Positions 26,455 to 36,589 of a stretch of DNA of 64,000 nucleotides are shown one piece after another; positions within the stretch are counted from its first letter, which is position 1, and the number at the start of each line of letters is the position of its first letter. Below the pieces are notes generated by a model. It saw only the letters and a program-made list of their open reading frames with translations, ran no database searches and was not told the DNA's origin. The stretch covers positions 1,364,001 to 1,428,000 of the forward strand of contig NZ_LR594040.1 in NCBI RefSeq assembly GCF_901543175.1, given 5' to 3'. Both the position numbers and the translations under genes were made by a program. This DNA is from Streptococcus australis. Its GTDB lineage: Bacteria; Bacillota; Bacilli; Lactobacillales; Streptococcaceae.

Positions 26455-29154
26455 TTACTCCACTGATTTCAGGGCTTCGAGCATATCCACTTTTCTCAAG
26501 TGGTGATTGACAAAGAGGCCCAGTAAGGCTAAGATTAGAGTCACCGCGACGATTGGAAGAGCATAGACTTCCCAGCTGACTCGTGGATAAAAAAGTATGG
26601 TGGCAGGTGAAATCATTTGAATCAAAAATTGATGTAAATAGTAGCCAGCTACCAAACCAAGAGCAATCCCCACAAGGGACAGCACCATGGTCTCACGGTA
26701 GATATAGAGGGTTACTTCTTTATTATGGAAACCGAGAACCTTGATAGTCGAAAGTTCACGGATACGCTCCGCGACATTGATATTAGTGAGATTGTAGAGA
26801 ATGACAATGGCTAGCAAGACGGAAACAAGGACAAGGATTGCCATGGTTTTATTGAGAGAATTGGCCACGGATTCAAAGAGATGGATGGCGGTTGCATTTT
26901 GAACCACCCCAGAAACAGCTGCTTTTTCCATAAAGATAGCTGCTTCTTTCTCCGTATTGGAGGGTGTTGGCTCTTTTAATTTTACTAGGTAGGTATTGTC
27001 TTTTGGACTGATGCCGTAGACTTGTTCATAAGTCGCTCGGTTGAGATAAACAAAGTGTCCAACATAGTTTTCAGAAATAGCCACGACCTTGATTTCCTTC
27101 CCATCAAGCTCCAGCTCATCCCCAACCGTAACACCTGCTAGTTGGGCTAATTTTTGACTCACGACTGCTCCATCAGTGACCTGCACCTCTTGCCCATTTT
27201 CCTCTAATGCGATAAAGGGTTTGAAGTCTTCTCTGTTTGTGACCATCATGGTGATGGTTTGAAGTCCTGCTTTTCCTTTGAAATCTTTTTCAATGGATTT
27301 TGAGTAAATCTTTTGATAAGTGTGGATCGATTCAGCTTGCAAGGCACTTTCTAGATCTGCTTTTTCTTGCTCACTCGCACTGCTCTTTTCTGCTACAATC
27401 ATCTGATATTGCTGGATTTGTTCAAATTGGCGTTCGGAAACTCCTCCCACAGATGACTGAATACCAAGACCAGCAAATAAGAGAGCAACTGAACCTGCAA
27501 CTCCAAAAATGGTCATCAACATCCGTTGCTTATAACGAAAGATATTTCGCGCAGTAACCTTATGAGTAAAGCTCATACGACTCCAAATAAAGCTCAGGCG
27601 TTCCAGCAAAATCTTTGATCCCTTAACGGGAGGTTTGGGCAGCAAAAGTTGGGCTGCTTCATCGTGCAATTCACTCCGCGCCACCAGATAAGCCGGCAAG
27701 ACACTGGATACCCAACTCAAGGCCAGGGCAAGAAGACTATAAGACCAGTAAAAATACTCCTGGCTTTTCCCAACAACCATTCCAGCTGTTATAACATCCG
27801 AAATCACGCCTGCAAGGAGATAATGTCCAAGAAGAGTTCCTAAAATGGTTCCCACAGTTCCTGCAAGAAAACCATAGAGGACAAACTTGGCAATAATATC
27901 TTGATTCCGGTAACCTAGAGCCTTGAAAATACCAGCATTGATACGCTCTTCATCTACAAAGCGAGTCATAGTTGTAAAGGTCACCATTGTAGCAACCATA
28001 TAAAGCACCACGGGGAAGATATTCCCGACAGAACGAATACTTGCTGAAGCGTTACTATACATGAGATAGCCTTGACCACCTGGCATGGTTTGGCGGTTGG
28101 ATACATGGTAAGTCGGCTCTACCAGTTCATCAAGCTCTTTCTGGCGCTGTTCAAGCTTCTCTTTTTCCTTAGTTAGAGCACTCTCTGTCTGATCCAGTTT
28201 TTCTTTTTCTGTAGCCAATTCTTCCTTAGCTTTTGTCAATTGCTCCTTGGCTTGACTCTTTTGAGGCTCAGGTAAAGCGGTCACTTGTTCTTCTTGAGTT
28301 TTCAATCGACTTTCAGCCTGCTCTAACTGACTCTTGCCTTTTTGAAGGTTACTTTCAGCTGTTTGGATCTGTTCTTTTCCATCTTCCAAGTTCTTTTGCC
28401 CATTTGTTTTGATACTGGCCAATCGTTTTTGACCATTATCAGCCAGCAAGTCTTGCAAGGCTTCCTGATGTTGATCTCGTTTCATCCTATAGTCTGATGA
28501 AAAAGCATCCAGATTTTTTAAATCATCATAGCGCACACGCGCAATACTATAGAAATCTGAATCAAATTGACTAGGTAAAATCACCCCATAGCCAGCCAAG
28601 CTTCCATTTCCACTACTAGCACTCCCTAAGTCTTCTCGAGAAAGCATCTCACCCGACTGAACAAATCCAGTAATTGTGAAAGTTTGGGATTTTACGACGG
28701 ACTTTTCTTCTTTCTTAGTAAAGGTAATGGTCTGCCCAATCTGATAGCGGTCTTTCCAGAAATCAGCTAAGGCAATTTCCCCATCAGCCTCTGGAAGTCG
28801 ACCTTCTGTCACTTGGAAGGTTGAAATGCCCTCTGGCTTGGAATAAAGTCGAACTGCCTCTTCACTTTTTTCAACTGTTAGGTCTGCCATATAGCCAAAT
28901 TCAACACTTGCTCCTTGAAGTGTCTTTAGTTCGTCTTGATCCTCTTTTTCCAAGCCATAATCAGCTATCACTGCCAGATCTAGGGTATTGGCTTTACGGA
29001 GATAATCCTCAGCCGTTCGTTCCATGTTGGGACTAGTCACTTTGAGCCCTACTAGAGCTAAAGAACCCAGCATCATCAAGGTCAGGATAGAAGCAAAGCG
29101 TCCCTTGGAAGCAGTCACCGACTGGAGCAAGTTTTTTCGGTATGTTTTTTTCAT
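26455..29154 (-). CDS. ABC transporter permease, FtsX/MacB type, with coiled-coil domain
   Basis: About 899 aa from ATG 29154 (MKKTYRKNLLQSVTASKG). It has one N-terminal helix, a large extracellular domain including a long charged coiled coil rich in Gln, Glu and Lys (about 240-345), then three helices (VVLYMVATMVTFTTM onwards), a second extracellular region, and a C-terminal three-helix FtsX domain (LAIVILYNLTNINVAERI). This is the two-FtsX-domain organisation of large exporter-type permeases. It overlaps no gene but starts 1-2 bases after the ATPase stop. The substrate is unknown; peptide export or antimicrobial resistance is typical of such pairs. Confidence 0.82.
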   Translation of the reverse strand: MKKTYRKNLLQSVTASKGRFASILTLMMLGSLALVGLKVTSPNMERTAEDYLRKANTLDLAVIADYGLEKEDQDELKTLQGASVEFGYMADLTVEKSEEAVRLYSKPEGISTFQVTEGRLPEADGEIALADFWKDRYQIGQTITFTKKEEKSVVKSQTFTITGFVQSGEMLSREDLGSASSGNGSLAGYGVILPSQFDSDFYSIARVRYDDLKNLDAFSSDYRMKRDQHQEALQDLLADNGQKRLASIKTNGQKNLEDGKEQIQTAESNLQKGKSQLEQAESRLKTQEEQVTALPEPQKSQAKEQLTKAKEELATEKEKLDQTESALTKEKEKLEQRQKELDELVEPTYHVSNRQTMPGGQGYLMYSNASASIRSVGNIFPVVLYMVATMVTFTTMTRFVDEERINAGIFKALGYRNQDIIAKFVLYGFLAGTVGTILGTLLGHYLLAGVISDVITAGMVVGKSQEYFYWSYSLLALALSWVSSVLPAYLVARSELHDEAAQLLLPKPPVKGSKILLERLSFIWSRMSFTHKVTARNIFRYKQRMLMTIFGVAGSVALLFAGLGIQSSVGGVSERQFEQIQQYQMIVAEKSSASEQEKADLESALQAESIHTYQKIYSKSIEKDFKGKAGLQTITMMVTNREDFKPFIALEENGQEVQVTDGAVVSQKLAQLAGVTVGDELELDGKEIKVVAISENYVGHFVYLNRATYEQVYGISPKDNTYLVKLKEPTPSNTEKEAAIFMEKAAVSGVVQNATAIHLFESVANSLNKTMAILVLVSVLLAIVILYNLTNINVAERIRELSTIKVLGFHNKEVTLYIYRETMVLSLVGIALGLVAGYYLHQFLIQMISPATILFYPRVSWEVYALPIVAVTLILALLGLFVNHHLRKVDMLEALKSVE

Positions 29155-29155
29155 G

Positions 29156-29857
29156 CTAGTACTCCAATGTTTCGATATCCTGTGGACGCTCATTGATTGT
29201 TACGCTCTTAACCGTGGCATCACGCATATGAATCACGCGATCTGCAATAGGAGCTAGCGCGCTATTGTGGGTAACGATAATCACCGTTGCTCCTTTTTGA
29301 CGAGACATGTCTTGGAGAATTTTCAAGACTTGCTTCCCTGTCTGGTAATCCAAGGCACCTGTCGGTTCATCACAAAGAAGGATTTTGGGGTTCTTGGCTA
29401 CTGCGCGTGCGATGGAAACTCGTTGTTGCTCCCCTCCAGAAAGCTGGGCTGGAAAGTTATTGAGGCGATGAGCCAGACCTACATCTGTCAAGACCTGCTC
29501 AGGATCCAAGGCATCAGCTACAATTTCTGAGGCCAACTCTACGTTTTCCTTAGCTGTCAGATTGGAGACTAGATTGTAAAACTGAAAAACAAAGCCCACA
29601 TCATCTCGACGATAGTCTGTTCGTTGGTGGGAATTGTAGTCAGCAATATTGGCACCATCAATCCAAATCTCCCCCTCATCATTGGTATCCATACCTCCTA
29701 AAAGATTGAGAACCGTTGACTTTCCAGCACCTGAAGCACCTAGAATGATAACCAGCTCCCCCTTTTCAATTTCAAAATTCACATCACGATTAGCTACAAT
29801 CTCCGTATCCCCAACCTGGTAACGCTTGTAGCTGTGTTTCATTTCAATATAGGCCAT
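29156..29857 (-). CDS. ABC transporter ATP-binding protein, LolD/MacB type
   Basis: 233 aa. Walker [10 protein letters not shown], signature [15 protein letters not shown], Walker [13 protein letters not shown] and H-loop [11 protein letters not shown] are all intact. The LolD-type [20 protein letters not shown] segment places it with MacB/LolD ATPases that power FtsX-type permeases. It is the first gene of a two-gene unit with the permease. Confidence 0.92.
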   Translation of the reverse strand: MAYIEMKHSYKRYQVGDTEIVANRDVNFEIEKGELVIILGASGAGKSTVLNLLGGMDTNDEGEIWIDGANIADYNSHQRTDYRRDDVGFVFQFYNLVSNLTAKENVELASEIVADALDPEQVLTDVGLAHRLNNFPAQLSGGEQQRVSIARAVAKNPKILLCDEPTGALDYQTGKQVLKILQDMSRQKGATVIIVTHNSALAPIADRVIHMRDATVKSVTINERPQDIETLEY

Positions 29858-29943
29858 CGTCCCTCCCTCTTTCTTACAATCAAGTCACTCTTTACTATCA
29901 TTATAACGCTTTTTTAACTAGTTGAAAACTAGAAGCAAACACA

Positions 29944-29968
29944 AAAAAGCCTAGGAATCCTAGGCTTT
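29944..29968 (-). terminator. Terminator after gpmA
   Basis: On the minus strand AAAGCCTAGGATTCCTAGGC followed by TTTTTTG, 12 bases after the gpmA stop. Confidence 0.85.
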
Positions 29969-29979
29969 CTGTTTATAGA

Positions 29980-30672
29980 TTATTTTCCAAGGTAGTATTC
30001 AGAAACTACGTTCAATTTTTCGTCAAATTCGAATACCAATGGTGGGAAGTTAGGGATTTCCACGTCCATGATTTCGTCATCTGACAAGCGTTTGATGTGT
30101 TTTACAAGGGCACGGATTGAGTTACCGTGAGCTCCTACAAATACGTTTTTACCATCTTTAAGTGCTGGAGCGATTTTGTCTTCCCAGAATGGAAGGGCAC
30201 GTTCCAAAGTCACTTTCAAGTTTTCAGCATCTGGGATAACTGAGTCGTCAAGTGAAGCGTAACGACGGTCAGTGTGAGCTGAGTATTCGTCATCACGAGG
30301 CATTGCAGGAGGCAATACATCGTATGAACGACGCCAGATGTGAACTTGCTCATCACCAAATTGTTCAGCAGCTTCAGCCTTGTTTTTACCAGTCAAACCA
30401 CCGTAGTGACGTTCGTTCAAGCGCCATGATTTTTCAACTGGAACCCACAATTGGTCAGCAGCTTCAAGAGCCAAGTTTGTAGTTTTGATCGCACGTTTCA
30501 ATACTGAAGTGTAAGCTTGGTCAAATTCGATACCAGCTTCTTTGATCAATTTACCAGCGTCAATCGCTTGTTGTGTTCCTTTTTCAGACAAATCAACATC
30601 AGCCCAACCAGTGAAAAGGTTAGCTTTGTTCCATTCAGACTCACCGTGGCGAGCAAAAACCAATTTTACCAT
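29980..30672 (-). CDS. gpmA: 2,3-bisphosphoglycerate-dependent phosphoglycerate mutase
   Basis: 230 aa. It interconverts 3- and 2-phosphoglycerate in glycolysis. The phosphohistidine motif is [10 protein letters not shown] (His at 9) and the second catalytic His is in [14 protein letters not shown]. The ERHYGGLTG and [12 protein letters not shown] segments fix it in the dPGM family. Monocistronic, with a strong terminator. Codon use is highly biased, as expected for an abundant glycolytic enzyme. Confidence 0.97.
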   Translation of the reverse strand: MVKLVFARHGESEWNKANLFTGWADVDLSEKGTQQAIDAGKLIKEAGIEFDQAYTSVLKRAIKTTNLALEAADQLWVPVEKSWRLNERHYGGLTGKNKAEAAEQFGDEQVHIWRRSYDVLPPAMPRDDEYSAHTDRRYASLDDSVIPDAENLKVTLERALPFWEDKIAPALKDGKNVFVGAHGNSIRALVKHIKRLSDDEIMDVEIPNFPPLVFEFDEKLNVVSEYYLGK

Positions 30673-30765
30673 TAGATGGATTCTCCTTTTATTTTTCGAG
30701 GTTTCCCTCGTTTATCTATTCTATTTTACACAATTTTTCACAAAAAAGCTAGTCAAAATCAACTA

Positions 30766-30795
30766 AAAAGAGAAGAGCTTATCAGTCTTCTCTTT
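30766..30795 (-). terminator. Terminator after the 126-aa membrane protein
   Basis: On the minus strand AAAGAGAAGA...TCTTCTCTTTTTAG. Confidence 0.75.
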
Positions 30796-30860
30796 ATCAC
30801 ACTATCATAATTGTTCTCGATAGACGATGAAATAGTCCCGTCCAAATAATTGGAAAACTA

Positions 30861-31241
30861 CTACTCTTCAATTACAAATTTTTTCAATGTTCCAAAGTAA
30901 AGTGAACCACCAATAATGGTTAGAATTCCACCTACCCATCCCAAAATTGGAATCAAGCCGACCGCACCACCTACAATGAGCAAGACAGAAGGTGCATTCG
31001 TAACACGTTCATCATCTTTATAATACACAATGGCCACAATTCCCAATACTAAAACAGCAATTTTAACCAATGACAAAATAATTGAGAGCCCTGTCAATGT
31101 CCCAACTGTTACATCTGCGTCTTCAGTTGCTGCAGCAGCTCCAATAGCCATGATAAACATGATGACTGGAGCTAAAAGCAATACAATTCCTGAAATAAGA
31201 CCAAAAATAGCGTTAACACGAGCAAGTGTATTTGTTTTCAT
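30861..31241 (-). CDS. Small four-helix membrane protein (DUF4064-like)
   Basis: 126 aa with four hydrophobic segments: about 12-36, 46-70, 83-97 and 99-117, with a short acidic loop (TEDADVTVG) after the first. The layout and the Gly-rich last helices (GWVGGILTIIGGSLYFG) are like DUF4064-type proteins. No function is known. A decayed paralogue of the same gene lies at about 32397-32620. The ribosome site is AAGGAGATTATT before ATG. Confidence 0.6.
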   Translation of the reverse strand: MKTNTLARVNAIFGLISGIVLLLAPVIMFIMAIGAAAATEDADVTVGTLTGLSIILSLVKIAVLVLGIVAIVYYKDDERVTNAPSVLLIVGGAVGLIPILGWVGGILTIIGGSLYFGTLKKFVIEE

Positions 31242-31445
31242 AATAATCTCCTTAAAATTTTTATAGGTATTATTCTATCATAATTCATCTAAAAATTAAA
31301 CAATCTTATAAAATTTTATAAAATAAAAACTTGCATAATATGAAATAAAATTAAGCAAATATGTAGAAAGAAATTCCCATTTCACTCTTGCTAGTCTCCT
31401 TACTTTTTGTTAGAATGATATCAAAAAATAAAGAAGGTTAGCATT

Positions 31446-32237
31446 ATGCCACAACATCTCTTTAAAGAATTGGCTCAACTGGAGCAAGTAGAGGCTCTAG
31501 CTCTAGGAGGATCACGAGCTGGACAAGATTTTGACAAAGACTCTGACTATGATGTATATGTCTACCTCAGTGCTCCTCTCTCGCCAGACATACGAAAAGA
31601 AATTCTCAGTAAATACTGCTCCTATATGGAAATTGGCAATCAATTTTGGGAACTGGAAGACGACTGTGTCCTCAATAATGGTATTGAAATTGAACTCATT
31701 TACCGCTCGCTAGACGACTTTGACCAAGACCTGCGGACCGTCATTTTAGAGCACCAAGCCCAGAATTCTTACACCACCTGTATGTGGTACAATCTGCTCC
31801 ACAGCAAGATTCTCTACGATCGAGACGGCCGCTACGCTGCCCTCCAGAGCAAGTACAGCCTACCCTATCCAGCTGAACTAAAAAAGAATATCATCAGCAA
31901 GCAGCTCCTGCTCCTCGACCAAGCCATGCCAGCTTTTTCAAGACAGATCAAAAAAGCTCTCAAGCGCCAAGATTTGCTTAGCATCAATCACCGCAGTAGC
32001 GAGTTTTTCGCTTCTTATTTCGATTTGCTCTTTGCCTTCAATGAACAGCTCCATCCAGGAGAAAAACGCATGCTCCAGTATGCCAAAGAAAATTGCTCCC
32101 GCCTGCCTCAAGATTTTGAAGCCAATATCCAAGACTACTTCCAACATCTCTACCAGCCAGACAATCAGCAGGAAGCAGTCCTAGCCTTGGATAGCCTCCT
32201 AGACAACCTTAAGCACTTGATTGAAACATCCATCTAG
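31446..32237 (+). CDS. Nucleotidyltransferase-fold protein (DUF4037-type)
   Basis: 263 aa. The N-terminal LALGGSRAGQDFDKDSDYDVYVY is a polymerase-beta-like nucleotidyltransferase motif (GGS...D-x-D), and a third acidic residue is likely in GIEIELIYR. The C-terminal half is helical (KQLLLLDQAMPAFSRQIKKA), as in kanamycin-type or minimal nucleotidyltransferases. The target molecule is unknown. It is the only plus-strand gene in this area and ends with its own terminator. Ribosome site: AAGAAGG, 6 bases before ATG. Confidence 0.78.
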   Translation: MPQHLFKELAQLEQVEALALGGSRAGQDFDKDSDYDVYVYLSAPLSPDIRKEILSKYCSYMEIGNQFWELEDDCVLNNGIEIELIYRSLDDFDQDLRTVILEHQAQNSYTTCMWYNLLHSKILYDRDGRYAALQSKYSLPYPAELKKNIISKQLLLLDQAMPAFSRQIKKALKRQDLLSINHRSSEFFASYFDLLFAFNEQLHPGEKRMLQYAKENCSRLPQDFEANIQDYFQHLYQPDNQQEAVLALDSLLDNLKHLIETSI

Positions 32238-32250
32238 AACTTCAACAGAT

Positions 32251-32295
32251 AAAAAGCTCATGAAACCGTTTTTTCAACAGGTTCATGAGCTTTTT
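32251..32295 (+). terminator. Terminator of the nucleotidyltransferase gene
   Basis: AAAAAGCTCATGAACC-type stem with GGTTCATGAGCTTTTT as the partner arm; A-run and T-run on both sides, so it could work in both directions. Confidence 0.8.
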
Positions 32296-32396
32296 AAATC
32301 TTCAAAATATATAGCAATTCATTAGCCGACAAAAAAGCAAACATTTCAGTTCCCTTCTGTCAGAAATTCATTGACCCTTTAACTTTAAACTTTTTG

Positions 32397-32620
32397 AGAC
32401 TTCTAAAAATTGGAATCTACCAATCACTGCTAGGATTCCTCCTAATCAGATAAATTTTGAAGTTAGAATAGCGACTTTAAGAAATGGCAAGATAATAGGA
32501 AAGTCCTTTAGTACTCCAACTATCATATCTTCGTCTCCTATTGCTACAACAATTCCCTATGACATATAGATACTAAACGCAATACGATACTTGAAGCAAG
32601 ACTAAAAATACAGGAAAGTT
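32397..32620 (-). pseudogene. Decayed copy of the DUF4064-like membrane protein gene
   Basis: The minus strand here reads like the gene at 30861-31241 with losses: GTATTTTTAGTCTTGCTTCA matches the coding text for IFGLIS, AAAGTCGCTATTCTA matches KIAVLV, and GGAGGAATCCTAGCAGTGAT matches GGILTII. Stops and frameshifts are present and the middle is deleted. The remaining gene-free bases between 32238 and 32647 hold only the terminator and unassigned AT-rich sequence. Confidence 0.65.
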
Positions 32621-32647
32621 TCCTGTATTTTTTAAACAACCTATAGC

Positions 32648-35440
32648 TTATTTCGCTTCAAATCCTTCTGCGACTGCGTCTGCAAAGTTTTCTTCTACAA
32701 TGCTTGCACAGTGGTCACAGATGACTGCATGGTAGCTACGATCTGCAGTAGTTGGATCGATACGACGGCAACGGTCACATACTTGACCTGCAGCGTGTTC
32801 AACAGTAAAGGCTACGTCTTCAAAGCTAACTGCGCCTTTTGGAGCTGGTCCTTCTGCGATGGTCAATTCTGACACGATCAAAAGTTGAGCTACATTGCTG
32901 TTTACTGCTTCGAGTAGAGTTTTCACAACTTCATTTGGATAAACTGTCAAATGGGCTTCGAGTGATTTACCGATTACTTTTGCATTACGTGCTTCTTCCA
33001 AGGCTTTTTGAGCTTGTCCACGGAAGTCCATGAAAGCTGACCATGTATCCAAGATTTCTTCTTGGTTGGCAAAGGTTTGAGCTTCTGGTAGTTCTGACAA
33101 TTGAACGAAGTCTTCTGCTTCAAATTCAAGATATGACCAGATTTCTTCCGCAGTGTGAGGAAGGATTGGTGTCAAGAGTTTTGTGATTTTCACAAGGATA
33201 TCATAGAAGACAGTCTGCATTTGACGACGTTCAAGTGATTTGGCACCTTCGATGTAGACAACATCTTTGGCAAAATCAAGGTAGAAGGCTGACAAGTCAA
33301 CGTTGATAAAGTTAACCAAGGCCTTGTAGATAGTCAAGAATTCGAAATCAGCATAAGCATCACGAATCGTTTTCACAAGTTGGTTAAAGCGAATAGTCAT
33401 GTACTTATCAACAGAACGAAGTTCTTCATAAGCTACTGCGTCCTGCGATGGGTTAAAGTCAGAAGTGTTGGCAATCAAGAAACGAAGAGTGTTACGAATC
33501 TTACGGTAAGTTTCAGAGACTTGGCTCAAGATATCCATAGAGATACGCACGTCGTTGCTTGAGTCTACACTTGTTACCCAGAGACGCAAGATTTCCGCAC
33601 CAAATTGTTTTTCAACATCGCTTGGAGCAATGGTATTTCCAAGAGATTTAGACATCTTCTCACCTTTACCGTCAAGGGCAAATCCTTGTGACAAGATTTG
33701 TTTGTATGGGGCCACGCCATGGTTGGCAACAGATGTGATCAGTGATGAGTTGAACCAACCACGGTACTGGTCAGAACCTTCTAGGTAAAGATCTGCTGGG
33801 TAAGTCAACTCTGGACGGTTTACCACAACTCCATTCCATGATGAACCTGAGTCAAACCAAACGTCCATGATGTCTGTTTCTTTCTTGAACTCACCATTTG
33901 GTGAACCTGGATGGGTAAATCCTTCTGGCAAGAGGTCTTTGGCATCACGTTCCCACCAGATGATAGATCCATGTTCCTCAAAGAGTTGAGCCACATGCTC
34001 GATGGTTTCAGCTGTCATGATTGGTGTACCATCTTCAGCGTAGAAGATTGGAAGGGGAACTCCCCAAGCACGTTGACGAGAGATAACCCAGTCGCCACGG
34101 TCACGAATCATGTTGTAAAGACGAACTTTACCCCACTCTGAATGGAACTTCACTTTTTCAATCTCATCCAAGATTTCTTGGCGGAATTTTGATACAGAGG
34201 CAAACCACTGAGGAACCGCACGCCAGATGATTGGTTTCTTGGTACGCCAGTCAAATGGATAGGAGTGAGAGATTTCTTCTTGGGCAAGGAGAAGATTACC
34301 AAGTTTCTCGATAACGGTTGGTACAACCTTGTCGTAGAATTGACCCTCAAACTCAGGACCAGCATTCTTCATCATGATACCGCGTTCATTAACCGTTACT
34401 GCAACTTCAAGACCGTTTGCAACACCGACATTGTAGTCGTCCTCACCAAAACCAGGGGCTGTATGGACGATACCTGTACCAGAGTCAGTCGTAACGTGGT
34501 CACCAAGAATAACCAATTCATCTACAGCCGTATCCCATGGGTGAGCTGTCACGATGTGATTGAGTTCTTGACCACGATAAGTCGCTAAGACTTGGACATC
34601 AGTCCAACCAAACTTTTCAGACAAACTAGTCAACAATTCTGAAGCAACCACAAACTTACGAGCTTCACCAGCAGGTTGAACCACAAGGTAGTCAATATCC
34701 GCTCCAACTGTCAGACCACGAGAAGCTGTGATGGTAAATGGAGTAGTTGTCCAAACTACGATGTAAGTGTCTGTATCTAGGACACCTTTTCCGTCTTTGA
34801 CGCGGTTAGCATAGTAAAGGGAAGTTGAAAGCAAGTCATGATATTCAATTTCTGCCTCTGCAAGAGCTGATTCAGATGACCATGACCAGTAAACTGGCTT
34901 GGCACCACGGTAGATATAGCCTTTGTTGGCCATTTCACCAAAGACACGGATTTGCGCTGCCTCATAGTCTGGAGTCAAGGTCACATAGGGGTTTTCCCAG
35001 TCACCAGAAACACCCAAACGTTTAAAGTCTTCGCGTTGTTTATCAACTTGAGAAAGAGCGTACTCACGGCAAAGTTTCAAGTACTCAACCAAGTCCATTT
35101 CTTTACGTTTCACGCCTTGTTTTGCCAAGACTTGCTCGATTGGCAGACCATGAGTATCCCAACCAGGAATATAAGGCGCATAAAAACCTGACATAGACTT
35201 AGAACGAACAATAATATCTTTAGAGATCTTGTTCATAGCGTGTCCAACGTGGATATTTCCGTTTGCATACGGAGGACCATCATGTAAGGTGAAATGCGGT
35301 TTTCCTTGGTTCAATTCTTGACGACGTTGGTAAAGTTTCGCTTCGTCCCACTCTTTTTGCCATAGTGGTTCTTTAGTAGGAAGTCCAGCACGCATTGGAA
35401 AGTCTGTTTTTCCAAGATTGAGGGTATCTTTAAGTTTCAT
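32648..35440 (-). CDS. ileS: Isoleucine--tRNA ligase
   Basis: 930 aa class I aminoacyl-tRNA synthetase. The HIGH motif is [15 protein letters not shown] (about 58-72), the KMSKS loop is [10 protein letters not shown], and the C-terminal zinc finger is CDRCRRIDP...CDHC. The connective editing domain ([15 protein letters not shown], ...[15 protein letters not shown]) is intact. Length and zinc finger are those of the bacterial ileS1 type. A T-box leader precedes it, so expression follows the charging of tRNA-Ile. Confidence 0.98.
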   Translation of the reverse strand: MKLKDTLNLGKTDFPMRAGLPTKEPLWQKEWDEAKLYQRRQELNQGKPHFTLHDGPPYANGNIHVGHAMNKISKDIIVRSKSMSGFYAPYIPGWDTHGLPIEQVLAKQGVKRKEMDLVEYLKLCREYALSQVDKQREDFKRLGVSGDWENPYVTLTPDYEAAQIRVFGEMANKGYIYRGAKPVYWSWSSESALAEAEIEYHDLLSTSLYYANRVKDGKGVLDTDTYIVVWTTTPFTITASRGLTVGADIDYLVVQPAGEARKFVVASELLTSLSEKFGWTDVQVLATYRGQELNHIVTAHPWDTAVDELVILGDHVTTDSGTGIVHTAPGFGEDDYNVGVANGLEVAVTVNERGIMMKNAGPEFEGQFYDKVVPTVIEKLGNLLLAQEEISHSYPFDWRTKKPIIWRAVPQWFASVSKFRQEILDEIEKVKFHSEWGKVRLYNMIRDRGDWVISRQRAWGVPLPIFYAEDGTPIMTAETIEHVAQLFEEHGSIIWWERDAKDLLPEGFTHPGSPNGEFKKETDIMDVWFDSGSSWNGVVVNRPELTYPADLYLEGSDQYRGWFNSSLITSVANHGVAPYKQILSQGFALDGKGEKMSKSLGNTIAPSDVEKQFGAEILRLWVTSVDSSNDVRISMDILSQVSETYRKIRNTLRFLIANTSDFNPSQDAVAYEELRSVDKYMTIRFNQLVKTIRDAYADFEFLTIYKALVNFINVDLSAFYLDFAKDVVYIEGAKSLERRQMQTVFYDILVKITKLLTPILPHTAEEIWSYLEFEAEDFVQLSELPEAQTFANQEEILDTWSAFMDFRGQAQKALEEARNAKVIGKSLEAHLTVYPNEVVKTLLEAVNSNVAQLLIVSELTIAEGPAPKGAVSFEDVAFTVEHAAGQVCDRCRRIDPTTADRSYHAVICDHCASIVEENFADAVAEGFEAK

Positions 35441-35465
35441 ATTATCTCCTTTAATTATATACTAA

Positions 35466-35695
35466 AATACAAAAACCACGACTCGCTAAAAAGGACGAAA
35501 ATCGTGGTACCACCTTTGTTCGAAAAAAGACTAAGTCTCTTTTCCTCTTGTCCCGTAACGTGGGAAACGTCCAATCTTACTGATTTCAGACTGGATTACT
35601 TGAGAGGATAATCTCACCACTAGGGATTGCAGGACTCACACCGTCTCCTACTCGCTGGAAATATAGTTGGTCAGATCTTGTTCTCACATTTATTT
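35466..35695 (-). promoter_or_regulatory. T-box leader of ileS
   Basis: On the minus strand AACAAAGGTGGTACCACG (35516-35499) is the conserved T-box, followed by a terminator stem ACCACGA...TCGTGGT and TTTTTG (about 35505-35471). Upstream, GAGTAGGAGACGGTGTGAG and a Stem-I-like region are present, with an ATC triplet in the plausible specifier area (CTGCAATCCC), which fits isoleucine. Uncharged tRNA-Ile would stabilise the antiterminator. Confidence 0.9.
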
Positions 35696-35696
35696 C

Positions 35697-36581
35697 TTAT
35701 AATATTGTAACGGATTCTTGTTGTGCTTCATGTCCAGTAGTTGAAGAAGCAGTTCCAGTTGCTGATGGCGATACTGAGAAATACTCTTTCACGATTTCTG
35801 AATCCTCATGTTGTGGCTCAACTGAATGAGACCGTATCTCTTCTACAAGCGTATCGATGTCTAGGCCATGATTTTCCACTTGATTGTTAACTTGCTGGGC
35901 TTCAAACTCAGCCAATTCTTTGTTGCCCGCCTCAATCCGTGCTTGTAACTCCGCCATTTCCTCAGGTGAAAATTGGCGAGTTACATCAATCGGCTCTTCT
36001 TCTGGTTGCGAAGGAACAGCTTCTCCCAAGACCTCACCTACAACTTCCTTGAAGGCTTCATCACTTGTTTGGAGATAAGTCGCAGTCGGACGAAGAATAT
36101 CTTCCCAATCTGAAGATTCAACAATGGCCAACTGACTTTCAATCGTAGATTTGAGACGTTGATGAAATACACGACTCTTGTTCTTCAACTCTTCTGTCTC
36201 AACAGCTACTTTCTTAGCATTATCTGTGGCCTGACGTAGGATTTCATTAGCCTTGTATTTTGCCTCTTCAAGGAGGCGCTGGGCATCTTGCTCAGCCTGT
36301 TGAATAATATTGTTTGAGCGATCTTGAGCAGCTTGCTTTACACGTTCAGCCGTATCTTGAGCAATCAAAACAGACTGGCTCAAAGAATCTTTCATCTCAT
36401 CAAAGTAAGATAAGCGCTCTTCTAAACTTCTAATGTGCCTTTCCATTTCGTGATTATTGCGAACCAAGTCCTCGTAATCACGAACAACAATATCAAGAAA
36501 TTCATCTACTTCTTCTGGATCAAACCCTCTGAATTTCGTAGAAAAGGTTTTATCTTTAATTTCTAATGATGTAATTGGCAT
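35697..36581 (-). CDS. divIVA: Cell division protein DivIVA
   Basis: 294 aa from ATG 36581 (MPITSLEIKDKTFSTKFRGF). The N-terminal DivIVA membrane-binding domain (GFDPEEVDEFLDIVVRDYE) is followed by long coiled coils (about 30-140) and an acidic, Gln/Glu-rich tail. It marks curved membrane at septa and poles and is a substrate of the StkP kinase in pneumococci. The start has GAGGAAAAGT in front; the four extra codons at the 5' end of the frame are not needed. It follows ylmH by 8 bases and precedes the ileS T-box. Confidence 0.95.
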   Translation of the reverse strand: MPITSLEIKDKTFSTKFRGFDPEEVDEFLDIVVRDYEDLVRNNHEMERHIRSLEERLSYFDEMKDSLSQSVLIAQDTAERVKQAAQDRSNNIIQQAEQDAQRLLEEAKYKANEILRQATDNAKKVAVETEELKNKSRVFHQRLKSTIESQLAIVESSDWEDILRPTATYLQTSDEAFKEVVGEVLGEAVPSQPEEEPIDVTRQFSPEEMAELQARIEAGNKELAEFEAQQVNNQVENHGLDIDTLVEEIRSHSVEPQHEDSEIVKEYFSVSPSATGTASSTTGHEAQQESVTIL

Positions 36582-36589
36582 ACTTTTCC

